64,000 bases of DNA, taken from Pseudomonas laurentiana. Lineage in GTDB: Bacteria; Pseudomonadota; Gammaproteobacteria; Pseudomonadales; Pseudomonadaceae. The position numbers and the translations under genes were made by a program. Below, one piece after another: positions 18,093-27,925 of the stretch (the stretch's first letter is position 1; each line of letters begins with the position of its first letter). The DNA lies in assembly GCF_014648275.1 (NCBI RefSeq), contig NZ_BMQU01000004.1, forward strand, positions 62,001 through 126,000, read 5' to 3'. The notes beneath the pieces were generated by a model, which had not been told where the DNA came from, ran no database searches, and saw nothing but the letters and a program-made list of their open reading frames with translations.

Positions 18093-18404
18093 ATGGTCAA
18101 CGTCGAACAACTGAAATACACCGTCAATCGCATGTCGGTCGAGATGGTCAGTGAGGCGGTGCTTGAACTGCGCCTAGACGGGCTTGTTCTTGAGGGCAAG
18201 ACACCCTTCAACAAACTGCACTTCAACACCTGCTTCGCTGAGATAGAAGCCTTGTTTCAGCGTGCCGGCTATCACCGTCCATTGGATGTGGTCGGTTATC
18301 AGGGGTTGCTGTATGCGTTGTATGACCCCACGCGCTGGGACGCGGTCGATGTATTGCGCTGGCTCAAGGAGTTCACCGAGGCCGCAGCGGTTCAGGCTGG
18401 CTGA
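18093..18404 (+). CDS. SOS-regulated protein of unknown function
   Basis: This 103-residue protein (MVNVEQLKYTVNRMSVEMV...) is not recognised. It looks soluble, with an early mixed alpha/beta pattern and a C-terminal half rich in helix-forming and aromatic residues (YHRPLDVVGYQGLLYALYDPTRWDAVDVLRWLKEF). No cysteine pair, membrane segment or signal peptide is seen. AGGGA lies about 10 bases upstream of the ATG. It is preceded by a promoter with a near-perfect LexA box, so it is probably induced by DNA damage. It is followed by the pseudouridine synthase gene on the same strand, whose start is about 50 bases after this stop codon, so the two could be co-transcribed. Confidence 0.85.
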   Translation: MVNVEQLKYTVNRMSVEMVSEAVLELRLDGLVLEGKTPFNKLHFNTCFAEIEALFQRAGYHRPLDVVGYQGLLYALYDPTRWDAVDVLRWLKEFTEAAAVQAG

Positions 18405-18454
18405 GGTGGGTGCCATGCGGGATAATGGCGGGTCATTTTCCGTTGAGTGTTCCC

Positions 18455-19342
18455 ATGGCCTTCGCCTACTTCGATCCGGCACAGCATCAAGCCAGTACGG
18501 TCTGTCTCCCTCCAGGTGCCTGGCTAACGGTACTGGATTGCCTGTGTGATCACTTCAAGGCCATCGGGCGAGAGCAATGGCTGGATCGTATTGCCCGTGG
18601 CCGTGTACTGGATGCCCAAGGGGCACCCATTTCGGCTGATCTGCCCTATCGGCAGGGGCTGCGCATTCATTACTTCCGTGAAGTCCCTAACGAAAAGCCG
18701 ATTCTCGTGCAGGAAACCCTGGTGCATGTGGATGAGCACCTGGTGGTGGCTGACAAACCGCATTTCTTGCCGGTCACGCCTACGGGGGAGTATGTCGAGC
18801 AGACCTTGCTGCGCCGACTGATTCGCCGTCTCGATAACCCGAACCTGGTGCCGTTGCATCGCATTGATCGGCACACGGCAGGCCTGGTGTTGTTTTCTGC
18901 CAATCCTCAGAGCCGTTCAGCCTATCAGTCGCTGTTCCCCAACCGACAGATCGACAAGCGCTACCAGGCCATCGCGCCTGCCTTGCCGAGACTGGCGTTC
19001 CCCTTGGTGCATAAAAGCCGCATGGTCAGTGGCGAGCCGTTTTTCCGGATGCAGGAGGTCGAAGGGCTCAGCAACAGTGAGACCCTGGCCGAAGTGCTGG
19101 AGAAAAATGGCGAGTTCTGGCGGTATGGCTTGTCGCCAGTGACTGGCAAGACGCATCAGTTGCGGGTGCACATGACGGCCTTGGGGGCGAGTATCTGTAA
19201 CGATCCCTTTTATCCGGAGGTGCGTCACGAGGAGGACGACTACAGCAAGCCACTGAAATTGCTGGCGCACAGCCTGCGTTTCAAGGACCCGTTGAGTGGT
19301 GAGGCGCGGTACTTCGAGAGCGAGCTGACGCTCGACTGGTAG
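18455..19342 (+). CDS. RluA-family pseudouridine synthase
   Basis: The 295-residue protein has the RluA catalytic motif HRIDRHTAGLVLF (Asp within it is the nucleophile) and the downstream GKTHQLRVHM motif, so it converts uridine to pseudouridine in RNA. Size and layout (an N-terminal extension of about 90 residues ahead of the catalytic domain) suggest the TruC/RluA type that acts on tRNA or rRNA, but the target is not shown. The ATG at 18455 was chosen. A GTG at 18410 and an ATG at 18425 are alternatives, and none has a strong ribosome-binding site. It may be co-transcribed with the SOS-type gene in front. A hairpin follows. Confidence 0.88.
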   Translation: MAFAYFDPAQHQASTVCLPPGAWLTVLDCLCDHFKAIGREQWLDRIARGRVLDAQGAPISADLPYRQGLRIHYFREVPNEKPILVQETLVHVDEHLVVADKPHFLPVTPTGEYVEQTLLRRLIRRLDNPNLVPLHRIDRHTAGLVLFSANPQSRSAYQSLFPNRQIDKRYQAIAPALPRLAFPLVHKSRMVSGEPFFRMQEVEGLSNSETLAEVLEKNGEFWRYGLSPVTGKTHQLRVHMTALGASICNDPFYPEVRHEEDDYSKPLKLLAHSLRFKDPLSGEARYFESELTLDW

Positions 19343-19348
19343 GTGTGC

Positions 19349-19374
19349 GGCGCACAGCCTTGCGGCTGTGCGCC
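19349..19374. terminator. Two-way hairpin between the pseudouridine synthase gene and aer
   Basis: A perfect 11-bp stem GGCGCACAGCC / GGCTGTGCGCC with loop TTGC lies between the two convergent genes. No T-run is present, so the termination role is inferred from position. Confidence 0.65.
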
Positions 19375-19382
19375 TGACGGGT

Positions 19383-20948
19383 TCAGCGGTTGAAACGCTC
19401 GACCAGCGAGTACTGGCTGGTGGCGGTACGAGTCAGTTCTTCGCTAAGCAGGGCCGAGTGCTGGGCCTGCTCAGAGGTCTGATCGGCCAGCTGAGCGATG
19501 GTGCTGATATTACGGCTGATCTCATCGGCCACGGCAGTCTGCTCTTCGGTAGCTGCCGCGATCTGGGTGGTCATGTCCGTGATGTTGGCCACTGCTTCGC
19601 TGATGCCGAGCAGCGCCTGGTCGGCTTCCATGACCCGAGCCACACCTTCTTCGGCCTGACGATGGCCCGCTTCCATGGTTTGTACGGCGTTGCTGGCAGT
19701 CTGTTGTAGCTTGGCGATCAGTCCGTGGATCTGGCCGGTCGACTCACTGGTGCGCTGTGCCAGTTGACGAACTTCATCGGCAACGACCGCGAAGCCACGA
19801 CCCATTTCGCCAGCGCGAGCGGCCTCGATTGCAGCGTTCAGTGCCAGCAGGTTGGTTTGGTCGGCAATGCCTTTGATCACATCGACCACGCCGCCGATCT
19901 CGTCGCTGTCGCGTGCCAGTTGCGTCACGGTCTGCCCGGTTTCGCCGACGGCCTGGGACAGGCGCTGGATGGCCTCGCGGGTTTCCCCGGCGATATCCCG
20001 GCCACGCCCGGTGAGGCGATTGGCTTCCTGGGTTGCATCGGCCGTGCGTTGAACGTGGTTGGCCACCTCTTGAGTCGTGGCAGCCATCTGGTTGACGGCG
20101 GCTGCGACCTGTTCGGTTTCTACGCGCTGGCGTTCCAGCCCGGTGGAGCTGTTATGCGCGAGGGTGTCGGACTGACGCGCCTGCTCGTTCAGGTGTTCAG
20201 CAGTGTCCTGCAGACGGGTCAGGCAGGTCTTCAGGCGTGCGTCCTGGCTGAGCATGGCCATTTCCAGGCGACCCTGAACACCGCGGCTGTCGCTGTACAT
20301 CTGTGCGATCAGTGGGTCAGAGGTGGTCTGCTCCGCCAGGCGTAGCAGGCGCTTGAGGCCTCGTTGCTGCCAGGTCAGGCCCATCAGGCCCAGCGGTACG
20401 GACAAGCCGGCGGCCAATGCAAAGCCCCACGAATGACCGAGCCAGTTACCGATCAGGAAACCAATCTGGCTGATCAGGATGAACGGTAGCCAATCCTGCA
20501 GTACCGGCAGCCACATGTCGCGCCTTGGAATGGCCGATTTGCCTTGGTTGATTCGCTCGTACAACCCTTGGGCGCGGCGTATCTGTTCAGCCGTCGGCTT
20601 TACCCGCACGGACTCATAGCCGACTACCTGATTGTTTTCAAAAACCGGCGTTACATAGGCGTTGACCCAGTAATGGTCGCCGTTCTTGCAGCGGTTCTTG
20701 ACGATGCCCATCCATGGCAGACCCTGTTTCAGGGTACCCCACATGTGAGCAAACACCGCTGGCGGCACGTCCGGATGGCGAACCAGGTTGTGCGGGGCGC
20801 GCAACAGCTCCTCTCGCGAGAAGCCGCTGATTTCGACGAAGGCATCGTTGCAGTAGGTAATCAGACCTTTGGCATCGGTGGTCGAAATCAAACGTTGCTG
20901 ATCAGGAAAAGTCCGTTCGCGCTGGGTAATCGGCTGGTTATTACGCAT
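19383..20948 (-). CDS. aer: Aerotaxis receptor (PAS-containing methyl-accepting chemotaxis protein)
   Basis: The 521-residue protein has an N-terminal PAS domain (about residues 10-115, with [20 protein letters not shown]), a hydrophobic membrane segment ([17 protein letters not shown] and [14 protein letters not shown]), and a MCP signalling domain with the hairpin tip [20 protein letters not shown] and [13 protein letters not shown]. This is the layout of the FAD-binding aerotaxis receptor Aer, which senses redox state and feeds the CheA phosphorelay. The length matches the Pseudomonas Aer. The start at 20948 ([14 protein letters not shown]) was chosen because the longer frame to 21023 adds unlike sequence. 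No FNR-type site was evident upstream. Confidence 0.94.
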   Translation of the reverse strand: MRNNQPITQRERTFPDQQRLISTTDAKGLITYCNDAFVEISGFSREELLRAPHNLVRHPDVPPAVFAHMWGTLKQGLPWMGIVKNRCKNGDHYWVNAYVTPVFENNQVVGYESVRVKPTAEQIRRAQGLYERINQGKSAIPRRDMWLPVLQDWLPFILISQIGFLIGNWLGHSWGFALAAGLSVPLGLMGLTWQQRGLKRLLRLAEQTTSDPLIAQMYSDSRGVQGRLEMAMLSQDARLKTCLTRLQDTAEHLNEQARQSDTLAHNSSTGLERQRVETEQVAAAVNQMAATTQEVANHVQRTADATQEANRLTGRGRDIAGETREAIQRLSQAVGETGQTVTQLARDSDEIGGVVDVIKGIADQTNLLALNAAIEAARAGEMGRGFAVVADEVRQLAQRTSESTGQIHGLIAKLQQTASNAVQTMEAGHRQAEEGVARVMEADQALLGISEAVANITDMTTQIAAATEEQTAVADEISRNISTIAQLADQTSEQAQHSALLSEELTRTATSQYSLVERFNR

Positions 20949-21168
20949 TGGCTGTTCAATCCGGAAGGCTTTCGAGGGGTATCGGCAGCGAGTTGTTTTT
21001 ATTGAGTCGATTTTTGCAGCCATTGATCGAGCGCAGGGTTTTTATTTCCGACCTGGGCTAGGCGAAAACCTGGGCTAAATGAAACGCTGCAATTTTCAGC
21101 AAATTGCCCGCATTCTTTCATGTTTTTGACATCAAAGTCAGCTACTGACTGATGGTTCACGCTCGGGC

Positions 21169-21957
21169 TCATCTGCTCAGCATCGGGTAGGTGAACAGGC
21201 TGAAATGCAACAGGTTCAAGGTAAAGTGGCTGATGATCGCAGCCAGCAGTCCGCCATGGCGGTAAACCAGACCATAACCGACGCCCGCAAGACTCGCCAG
21301 AACCACCCATTGCCAACCTCCGCCGAGGTGGGCCAGGCCGAACACGCCTGCGGCGATCAACAGCGCCAGGCGCTGGCCTTGGCCATGGTGCTTGAACAGC
21401 TGTTGCAGGCCACCCTGAATGTATCCGCGAAACAGCACTTCTTCAGTCAGGCTCACCAGCAGCAGGTTGTTGGCTGCCCACAGCCAGCCCTCTGCTGGCC
21501 ATTTCGGTGACCAGGCAACAACGTCGAGCCACTGTGCGCTGCCCAGGCTGGCCGTGGCCGTGAGGGTGGTGATCACCACCACGCTGGCGGAGGCGTGTCG
21601 CGGATGTGCCCACAGTATCCATGGACAAGCCAGCAGTACCCAGAACGCGATAAGTGGCTTATCCAGGTTCAGGTACATGGAGTAGGCGGCTGCGTCGGCA
21701 CTGAAGTGTTGCGCGTCAATGACCTTGGCGCTGTTGAAGCCGGGAAGCCAGTGCAGGGCCAGTCCTACGGCCAGCAGGACAAACAGACCATGGCCGCAAA
21801 CCTTGAGCCAGACGTTGCGAGGTCGTTGCACAAGCGCTGCCGCGCACAGCAGCAAGATGACGCCAGGCAGCGCGACAAGCGTCAGTTGGCCCTGGTAGAG
21901 CGCGAAGGCGTAGCCGAGGCAGAGCAGGGCAAGGGTGATCCCCCGAGGAGATGGCAT
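21169..21957 (-). CDS. CPBP-family intramembrane metalloprotease
   Basis: The 262-residue multi-pass protein carries the CPBP (Abi) signature EEVLFRGYIQGGLQQL and the later histidine motifs FGLAHLGGG and SHFTLNLLHF, which supply metal-binding residues. About seven hydrophobic segments are visible. Family members act as membrane proteases, some in prenylated-protein or bacteriocin-immunity processes. The role here is unknown. The ATG at 21957 (MPSPRGITL) was chosen because it precedes the first helix directly. A longer GTG or ATG start (22032 or 21987) is possible. It lies between acnA and aer, all on the same strand, with an intervening gap of about 220 bases to aer. Confidence 0.85.
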   Translation of the reverse strand: MPSPRGITLALLCLGYAFALYQGQLTLVALPGVILLLCAAALVQRPRNVWLKVCGHGLFVLLAVGLALHWLPGFNSAKVIDAQHFSADAAAYSMYLNLDKPLIAFWVLLACPWILWAHPRHASASVVVITTLTATASLGSAQWLDVVAWSPKWPAEGWLWAANNLLLVSLTEEVLFRGYIQGGLQQLFKHHGQGQRLALLIAAGVFGLAHLGGGWQWVVLASLAGVGYGLVYRHGGLLAAIISHFTLNLLHFSLFTYPMLSR

Positions 21958-22066
21958 GTCGATTACCGTGCGATGAAGTCCATCCATGAGGGGTTGGACT
22001 CGAACCACAGGGTAAAAGACACGCCTTTTCACCGGTCAGTGATGATGGCGGTCATGCCATCGGGTA

Positions 22067-24751
22067 TCAGGCACGTTTGTCGGCGATCAGATGCCGCAAC
22101 ACGTAGTGCAGGATGCCGCCTGCCTTGAAGTACTCCACTTCATTGAGGGTGTCGATTCGGCACAAGACCTCAAGGCTTTCCTCGCGACCGTCTTCGCGGG
22201 TAATCCCCAGCCTCAGCGCCATGCCCGGAGAAAGCACAGCTCCGCTCAAGCCAAGGATATCAATACGTTCATCACCCTTGAGCGCCAGGGTCCTGCGACT
22301 CTGCCCAGGTTTGAATTGCAGGGGCAGGACCCCCATGCCAACCAGGTTGGAGCGGTGAATACGCTCGAAGCTCTCGGCCAGTACGGCTTTCACTCCCAGC
22401 AGGTTGGTGCCCTTGGCAGCCCAGTCACGGCTGGACCCGGTGCCGTATTCCTGGCCGGCAACCACTACCAGTGGTGTGCCATCGGTGCGGTAGCGCATGG
22501 CCGCATCGTAGATCGACAGTTTCTCGCCGCTGGGGATATGCAGGGTGTTGCCACCTTCTTCGCCGCCGAGCATTTCGTTGCGGATACGGATATTGGCGAA
22601 CGTGCCGCGCATCATGACCTCATGGTTGCCCCGGCGCGAGCCGTAGGAGTTGAAGTCATGCTGGGCTACACCCTTGTCGCGCAAGTAGCGTCCGGCCGGG
22701 CTGTCAGCCTTGATGTTGCCGGCTGGAGAAATATGGTCGGTGGTCACCGAGTCACCCAGCAGTGCCAGAATGCGTGCGCCGCGAATGTCCTGGATCAGTG
22801 GCAGCGGGCCGGTGATGTCGTCGAAGAACGGTGGGTGTTGAATATAGGTCGAGCCACTCTGCCAGGCATAGGTGGCAGCCTGCGGCACCTCGATGGCTTG
22901 CCATTGCGCATCACCGGCAAAGACTTCGGCATATTCTTTATGGAACATCGCCGTATCGACGCTGGCCACGGCGGCGGCAATTTCCTGTTGGCTAGGCCAG
23001 ATGTCGCGCAGGTAGACGGGCTGGCCGTCCCGGCCGACGCCCAGTGGATTTTTACTCAGGTCGATACGCACGCTGCCAGCCAAGGCATAGGCCACGACCA
23101 GTGGCGGCGAAGCCAGCCAGTTGGTTTTCACCAGTGGATGCACGCGGCCTTCGAAGTTGCGGTTGCCGGAGAGCACCGAAGCGACGGTCAGGTCATCGTG
23201 GGTGATGGCTTTTTCGATGGCCTCATCCAGAGGGCCGGAGTTACCGATGCATGTGGTACAGCCATAGCCCACCAGGTTGAAACCCAGGTCATTCAGGTAG
23301 GGGGTCAGACCTGCCGCCTGATAATAGTCGGTTACCACTTTTGAGCCGGGGGCCAGTGAACTCTTTACCCAGGGTTTGCGTTGCAGGCCTTTTTCCACGG
23401 CTTTCTTGGCCACCAGCCCGGCGGCCATCATCACGCTGGGGTTGGACGTGTTGGTGCAGGACGTAATGGCGGCGATCACCACCGCGCCATCTTGCAGGGC
23501 CGGGTCATGGTGGCCGGTTGTCACGCGGCTGACCTGCTCGTTTTGCTTCGGTTGCAAACCCATGAAGTCATCGAAGGCCTGGCGGACCTGCGACAGTGCC
23601 ACACGGTCCTGAGGGCGTTTAGGGCCAGCCAGGCTGGCTTCGACGCCGCTCAGGTCCAGCGCCAGGGTACTGGTGAAGGCGGGGGCATGGCCGGGGAGCC
23701 GCCACAGGCCTTGCACCTTGCTGTAGGTTTCGACCAGTTTCACCGTTGCCTCGGGCCGGCCCGACAGGCGCAGGTAGTCCAGGGTCACGTCGTCGACCGG
23801 GAAGAAACCGCACGTGGCGCCATACTCCGGGGCCATGTTGGCGATCGTGGCGCGGTCGGCCAGGGGCAGGTCTGCCAGGCCATCGCCATAGAACTCGACG
23901 AATTTGCCGACCACGCCTTTTTTGCGCAGCATCTGGGTGACGGTCAACACCAGGTCGGTGGCCGTGATGCCTTCGCGCAGTTTGCCGGTCAACTGGAAGC
24001 CGATGACTTCGGGGATCAGCATGGAGACTGGCTGGCCGAGCATTGCGGCCTCCGCTTCGATGCCGCCCACCCCCCAGCCCAGTATGCCCAGGCCGTTGAT
24101 CATGGTGGTGTGCGAGTCTGTGCCAACCAGTGTGTCGGGGAAGGCATAGGTGCGACCGCCTTCCTCGCGTGTCCAGACGGTCTGCCCCAGGTACTCAAGG
24201 TTCACCTGATGGCAAATGCCGGTACCCGGTGGTACCACGCGGAAATTATCGAATGCGTTCTGCCCCCAGCGCAGAAAGGCGTAGCGCTCGCCATTGCGCT
24301 GCATTTCGATGTCGACGTTCTCGCTGAAGGCCTGTTGACTGGCGTAGTGGTCGACCATCACCGAGTGGTCGATCACCAGGTCGACCGGTGACAGCGGGTT
24401 GATGCGCTGAGGGTTTCCACCGGCCTTGGCCATGGCGGCGCGCATGGCGGCCAGATCGACCACCGCCGGCACCCCGGTGAAGTCCTGCATCAGCACCCGT
24501 GCTGGACGGTATTGGATCTCGCGGTCGGAGCAGCGGTTGTTCAGCCACTCGGCGAGGGCCGACAGGTCGCTGCTGGTCACAGTCTTGCCATCCTCCCAGC
24601 GCAACAGGTTCTCCAACAGCACCTTCAGCGACATGGGCAGTGAGCTCAGGTCGCCCAGGCTGCGTGCGGCGTCGGGGAGGCTGTAGTAGTGATAAAGGCG
24701 GTCACCTACCGCAAGGGTTTTGAGGGTGTTCAGGCTGTCGAGCGAAGGCAT
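22067..24751 (-). CDS. acnA: Aconitate hydratase A
   Basis: The 894-residue enzyme interconverts citrate and isocitrate in the tricarboxylic acid and glyoxylate cycles and matches the AcnA/IRP-type length. The three [4Fe-4S] cysteine positions are visible as SCTNTSNPSVM and GYGCTTCIGNSG. Other characteristic segments are DSHTTMINGLGILGWGVGG and the swivel-domain AGQEYGTGSSRDWAAKG with the catalytic Ser. The start at 24751 (MPSLDSLNTLKTL) is typical. The gene stands divergently from rlmM. AcnA is the stress-stable aconitase in Pseudomonas and E. coli. No Fur or iron-responsive site was identified. Confidence 0.96.
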   Translation of the reverse strand: MPSLDSLNTLKTLAVGDRLYHYYSLPDAARSLGDLSSLPMSLKVLLENLLRWEDGKTVTSSDLSALAEWLNNRCSDREIQYRPARVLMQDFTGVPAVVDLAAMRAAMAKAGGNPQRINPLSPVDLVIDHSVMVDHYASQQAFSENVDIEMQRNGERYAFLRWGQNAFDNFRVVPPGTGICHQVNLEYLGQTVWTREEGGRTYAFPDTLVGTDSHTTMINGLGILGWGVGGIEAEAAMLGQPVSMLIPEVIGFQLTGKLREGITATDLVLTVTQMLRKKGVVGKFVEFYGDGLADLPLADRATIANMAPEYGATCGFFPVDDVTLDYLRLSGRPEATVKLVETYSKVQGLWRLPGHAPAFTSTLALDLSGVEASLAGPKRPQDRVALSQVRQAFDDFMGLQPKQNEQVSRVTTGHHDPALQDGAVVIAAITSCTNTSNPSVMMAAGLVAKKAVEKGLQRKPWVKSSLAPGSKVVTDYYQAAGLTPYLNDLGFNLVGYGCTTCIGNSGPLDEAIEKAITHDDLTVASVLSGNRNFEGRVHPLVKTNWLASPPLVVAYALAGSVRIDLSKNPLGVGRDGQPVYLRDIWPSQQEIAAAVASVDTAMFHKEYAEVFAGDAQWQAIEVPQAATYAWQSGSTYIQHPPFFDDITGPLPLIQDIRGARILALLGDSVTTDHISPAGNIKADSPAGRYLRDKGVAQHDFNSYGSRRGNHEVMMRGTFANIRIRNEMLGGEEGGNTLHIPSGEKLSIYDAAMRYRTDGTPLVVVAGQEYGTGSSRDWAAKGTNLLGVKAVLAESFERIHRSNLVGMGVLPLQFKPGQSRRTLALKGDERIDILGLSGAVLSPGMALRLGITREDGREESLEVLCRIDTLNEVEYFKAGGILHYVLRHLIADKRA

Positions 24752-25006
24752 GGGTCAACTCCTTCTGGGCCGGTGGTCGGCAATCTCCCTGCTGTCGCCG
24801 ATTTCACCGTCGAGGTGACGGTCCGCAACGCACGGACCTGGCTGAAGGGTCAGGTTAGACCGGATTGTCAGGCCTGGTTAAATACTGGACCGGCGGAGCA
24901 TGTCACTGGTTCCTGACTTCCTTTATCATTCGTCGATTTGCCGCCGTTGCGCCGTGCGCTCGGTCAGGGTCTGCTGCGTGTGCTGCCGACCGTCCTGGAG
25001 TGATTG
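24752..25006. other. Divergent intergenic region acnA / rlmM
   Basis: The 255-base stretch holds the promoters of the divergent acnA and rlmM genes. I see no gene in it. GGAG at 24997-25000 is the ribosome-binding site of rlmM. Confidence 0.5.
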
Positions 25007-26071
25007 ATGAATACCCTGTTTATGCACTGTCGGCCCGGTTTCGAGGGCGAAGTCTGTTCTGAAATCGCCGAGCATGCCGCGCGATTGAATGTGGCCGGTT
25101 ATGCCAAGGCCAAACCGCAAAGCGCGTGCGCCGAGTTCATCTGCAACGACGCCGAAGGTGCCGAGCGGCTGATGCGCGAACTGCGCTTCTCGCAGCTGAT
25201 TTTTCCTCGGCAATGGGCCCGTGGCAGTTTTGTCGAGTTGCCCGAAACCGACCGGATCAGCGTACTGCTGGAGGCTTTGGTCGAGTACCCGGTGTGCGGC
25301 AGCCTCTGGCTGGAGGTCATGGACAGTAATGACGGCAAGGAGCTGTCGACGTTCTGCCGCAAGTTCGAGGGGCCGCTGCGCAAGGCGTTGCTCAACGCGG
25401 GCCGGCTGGTGGAAGACGCTGCCAAGCCGCGCTTGCTGCTGACCTTTGTCAGTGGCCGACGTGTCTTTGTCGGGCTGGCAGCGGCTGACAATTCGGCCAT
25501 GTGGCCGATGGGGATCCCGCGACTGAAATTCCCTCGTGAAGCCCCAAGCCGTTCAACCCTTAAGCTGGAAGAAGCCTGGCATCACTTTATTCCACGCGAT
25601 CAATGGCCACAGCGCTTGTCGGATGACATGACCGGTGTCGACCTTGGCGCTGCGCCAGGTGGCTGGACCTATCAACTGGTCAAGCGCGGTATGCTGGTGA
25701 CGGCTATCGACAACGGCCCCATGGCTGAAAGCCTGATGGACACAGGGTTGGTCCAGCACTTGATGGCCGATGGTTTTACCTACAAGCCCAAGCAGACCGT
25801 AGACTGGATGGTCTGTGACATCGTCGAGAAGCCGGCGCGCAGTGCGGCGCTGCTGGAAACCTGGCTGGGTGAGGGCCTGTGCCGTGAGGCGGTGGTCAAC
25901 CTGAAGTTGCCGATGAAGCAGCGCTATGCCGAGGTTCGGCGCTTGCTGGAGCGCATCGAAGAGGGCTTCAAGGCGCGCAAGGTCAAGGTATCGATTGGCT
26001 GCAAGCAGTTGTATCACGACCGTGAAGAGGTCACTTGCCACTTGCGTCGACTGGACATGAAACCGCGTTGA
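25007..26071 (+). CDS. rlmM: 23S rRNA 2'-O-ribose methyltransferase RlmM (C2498)
   Basis: The 354-residue enzyme uses S-adenosylmethionine to methylate the 2'-O of C2498 in 23S rRNA. The N-terminal region is THUMP-like and the C-terminal half is the RrmJ-type methyltransferase: SAM motif DLGAAPGGWTYQLV, a catalytic K-D-K-E-like set including KLPMKQRY. The start at the ATG at 25007 is preceded by GGAG with a 6-base gap. An in-frame TTG at 25004 is less likely. It is divergent from acnA. The stop lies about 70 bases ahead of tusA. Confidence 0.94.
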   Translation: MNTLFMHCRPGFEGEVCSEIAEHAARLNVAGYAKAKPQSACAEFICNDAEGAERLMRELRFSQLIFPRQWARGSFVELPETDRISVLLEALVEYPVCGSLWLEVMDSNDGKELSTFCRKFEGPLRKALLNAGRLVEDAAKPRLLLTFVSGRRVFVGLAAADNSAMWPMGIPRLKFPREAPSRSTLKLEEAWHHFIPRDQWPQRLSDDMTGVDLGAAPGGWTYQLVKRGMLVTAIDNGPMAESLMDTGLVQHLMADGFTYKPKQTVDWMVCDIVEKPARSAALLETWLGEGLCREAVVNLKLPMKQRYAEVRRLLERIEEGFKARKVKVSIGCKQLYHDREEVTCHLRRLDMKPR

Positions 26072-26141
26072 GGCTGTCGCTGGCAACAGCGGTTCAACGA
26101 GCCCGTGCACGACAGTAGTTACCTAGCATTCGGAGAAATAC

Positions 26142-26396
26142 ATGACGGATACCGATTCCACCCTGACAGCCGATGCAGTCCTTGATGCCAGTGGTCTGAA
26201 CTGCCCCGAGCCGGTGATGATGCTGCATCAGTATGTGCGAGATCTGAGCGCTGGCGGCCTGCTCAAGGTCATCGCGACCGACCCTTCGACTCGTCGCGAC
26301 ATTCCCAAGTTCTGCGTGTTCCTAGGCCATGAACTGGTCGAGCAGCAGGAGCAGTCAGGCACTTATCTGTACTGGATCCGCAAGAAGCTCGATTAA
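26142..26396 (+). CDS. tusA: Sulfur carrier protein TusA
   Basis: The 84-residue protein has the SirA/TusA CPxP motif with the persulfide Cys21 ([12 protein letters not shown]). TusA accepts sulfur from IscS and passes it to the TusBCD relay for 2-thiouridine in tRNA, and it also supports molybdenum cofactor sulfur supply. A GGAG sequence lies upstream of the ATG at 26142. Its stop codon overlaps that of the convergent MATE gene, with both using the TTAA palindrome. Length and motif leave little doubt. Confidence 0.93.
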   Translation: MTDTDSTLTADAVLDASGLNCPEPVMMLHQYVRDLSAGGLLKVIATDPSTRRDIPKFCVFLGHELVEQQEQSGTYLYWIRKKLD

Positions 26397-27784
26397 GCCG
26401 CCGCTGCCTGCCGGATGCGCTTGCGCGCACTGCGCACCAGGCGCACCGACAGCATCAATGCGGCGCAGGTCAGGCCGACAATCAGGCCTTCCCAGAGGCC
26501 GCTCGGCCCGCTGGCGTCGCCCTGCCAGTTGGTCATGCCAAGCAGGTAGCCCACCGGCAGGCCGATACCCCAGTACGCGAACAGGGTCAGGATCATGGTC
26601 ACCCGTGTGTCCTGATAGCCGCGCAGCGCGCCAGCCGCGGTGACCTGGATAGCGTCGGAGAACTGGAACAGCGCCGAATAGACGATCAGCATCGAGGCAA
26701 TCTGGATCACGGTGTTGTCTGTGGTGTAGATCGAGGCGATGGGTTCGCGCATCAGCAGCATCAGGCTTGCTGAAAAGCAGGCGTAGGCAAGCGCCGTGGC
26801 CATGCCGACGCCCGCAGCAAAACGCGCCTCGCGCGGCTCGCCGGCACCGATGGCCTGGCCAACCCGCACGGTGACAGCCATGCCCAGCGAATACGGGATC
26901 ATGAACACCAGGGAGCTGACGTTGAGGGCGATCTGATGCCCCGCCACAACGGTTGAGCCGAGGCTACCGATCAACAGGGCGATCACGGCAAAGATGCTCG
27001 ACTCTGCAAACACCGCAATACCAATGGGCAGGCCGATGTTCAGCAGGCGCTTGATCAGTGCCCATTGGGGCCAGTCGAAGCGGGCAAATACCTGGGTCGG
27101 ACGATAGACCGGTGCCCGGGCGATCCAGGCCGCCATGCACACGGCCATGAACCACATGACGATGCCGCTGGCCCAGCCACAGCCGACGCCGCCCATCGCA
27201 GGCAGGCCCAGGTGGCCATAGATGAAGATGTAGTTCAGTGGGATGTTCAGCATCAGTCCCGCGAGCCCCACCACCATGCTTGGACGCGTGCGACCCAGGC
27301 CGTCGCTGCTACAGCGCAGGACATAGTAAAGGGCGACGGCTGGCAGGCCGAAGGCGATCCCTTTCAGGTAACCCATGCAGGGTGCGATCAACTCGGCATC
27401 GACCTTCATCAGGTGCAGGATCGGCTCGGCACTGATGAGCAACAGGCTGGCGCCGATCCCGACTGCCAGCGCCAGCCATAGCGCCTGGCGTACCAGTGGA
27501 CCGATTTCGGCATGCTGGCCAGCGCCGAAGCGCTGGGCAACCTTGGGGGTGGTTGCCAGCAGGATGCCGGTCATCAGTAGAAAGACGGGTATCCAGATGG
27601 AGTTGCCAAGCGCTACGGCGGCAAGGTCACGGGGGCCGACCCGTCCGGCCATTACCGCATCGACGAAACCCATGGCCGTGGTCGCCAGTTGCGCGATGAT
27701 GATGGGGGTGGCCAGGCGCATCAGGGTGCTCAGCTCGGCGCGAATGCGCGCGGGTCGAGAGCGCGTGGCGGTGTCGGTGTTCAT
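26393..27784 (-). CDS. MATE-family multidrug efflux transporter (NorM/PmpM type)
   Basis: The 463-residue protein has about twelve membrane helices and the MATE pattern, for example [21 protein letters not shown] and [20 protein letters not shown]. It should export cationic compounds using a sodium or proton gradient. The ATG at 27784 ([11 protein letters not shown]) was chosen over a GTG eight codons upstream, neither with a good ribosome-binding site. It converges on tusA and lies in front of pdxB in the opposite direction. Substrate range is unknown. Confidence 0.92.
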   Translation of the reverse strand: MNTDTATRSRPARIRAELSTLMRLATPIIIAQLATTAMGFVDAVMAGRVGPRDLAAVALGNSIWIPVFLLMTGILLATTPKVAQRFGAGQHAEIGPLVRQALWLALAVGIGASLLLISAEPILHLMKVDAELIAPCMGYLKGIAFGLPAVALYYVLRCSSDGLGRTRPSMVVGLAGLMLNIPLNYIFIYGHLGLPAMGGVGCGWASGIVMWFMAVCMAAWIARAPVYRPTQVFARFDWPQWALIKRLLNIGLPIGIAVFAESSIFAVIALLIGSLGSTVVAGHQIALNVSSLVFMIPYSLGMAVTVRVGQAIGAGEPREARFAAGVGMATALAYACFSASLMLLMREPIASIYTTDNTVIQIASMLIVYSALFQFSDAIQVTAAGALRGYQDTRVTMILTLFAYWGIGLPVGYLLGMTNWQGDASGPSGLWEGLIVGLTCAALMLSVRLVRSARKRIRQAAAA

Positions 27785-27925
27785 GAGTGTCACAAGGCAG
27801 GTGTCCACAGTAAAGGTGCGGAAAACTGCCTAGTCTAACCGTTGACGGATCGGTCAGGAAACAACCTGTGACTGGATTGGCGGGGGGCGATGCGCCTAAA
27901 CTGCGCACCCCGACAGGAGATCACC

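Noticed and set aside
21110-21145. TTGACATCAA resembling an FNR/ANR half-pair upstream of aer
   Set aside because: ANR sites have the form TTGAT-N4-ATCAA over 14 bases, whereas this has a two-base gap and does not fit.
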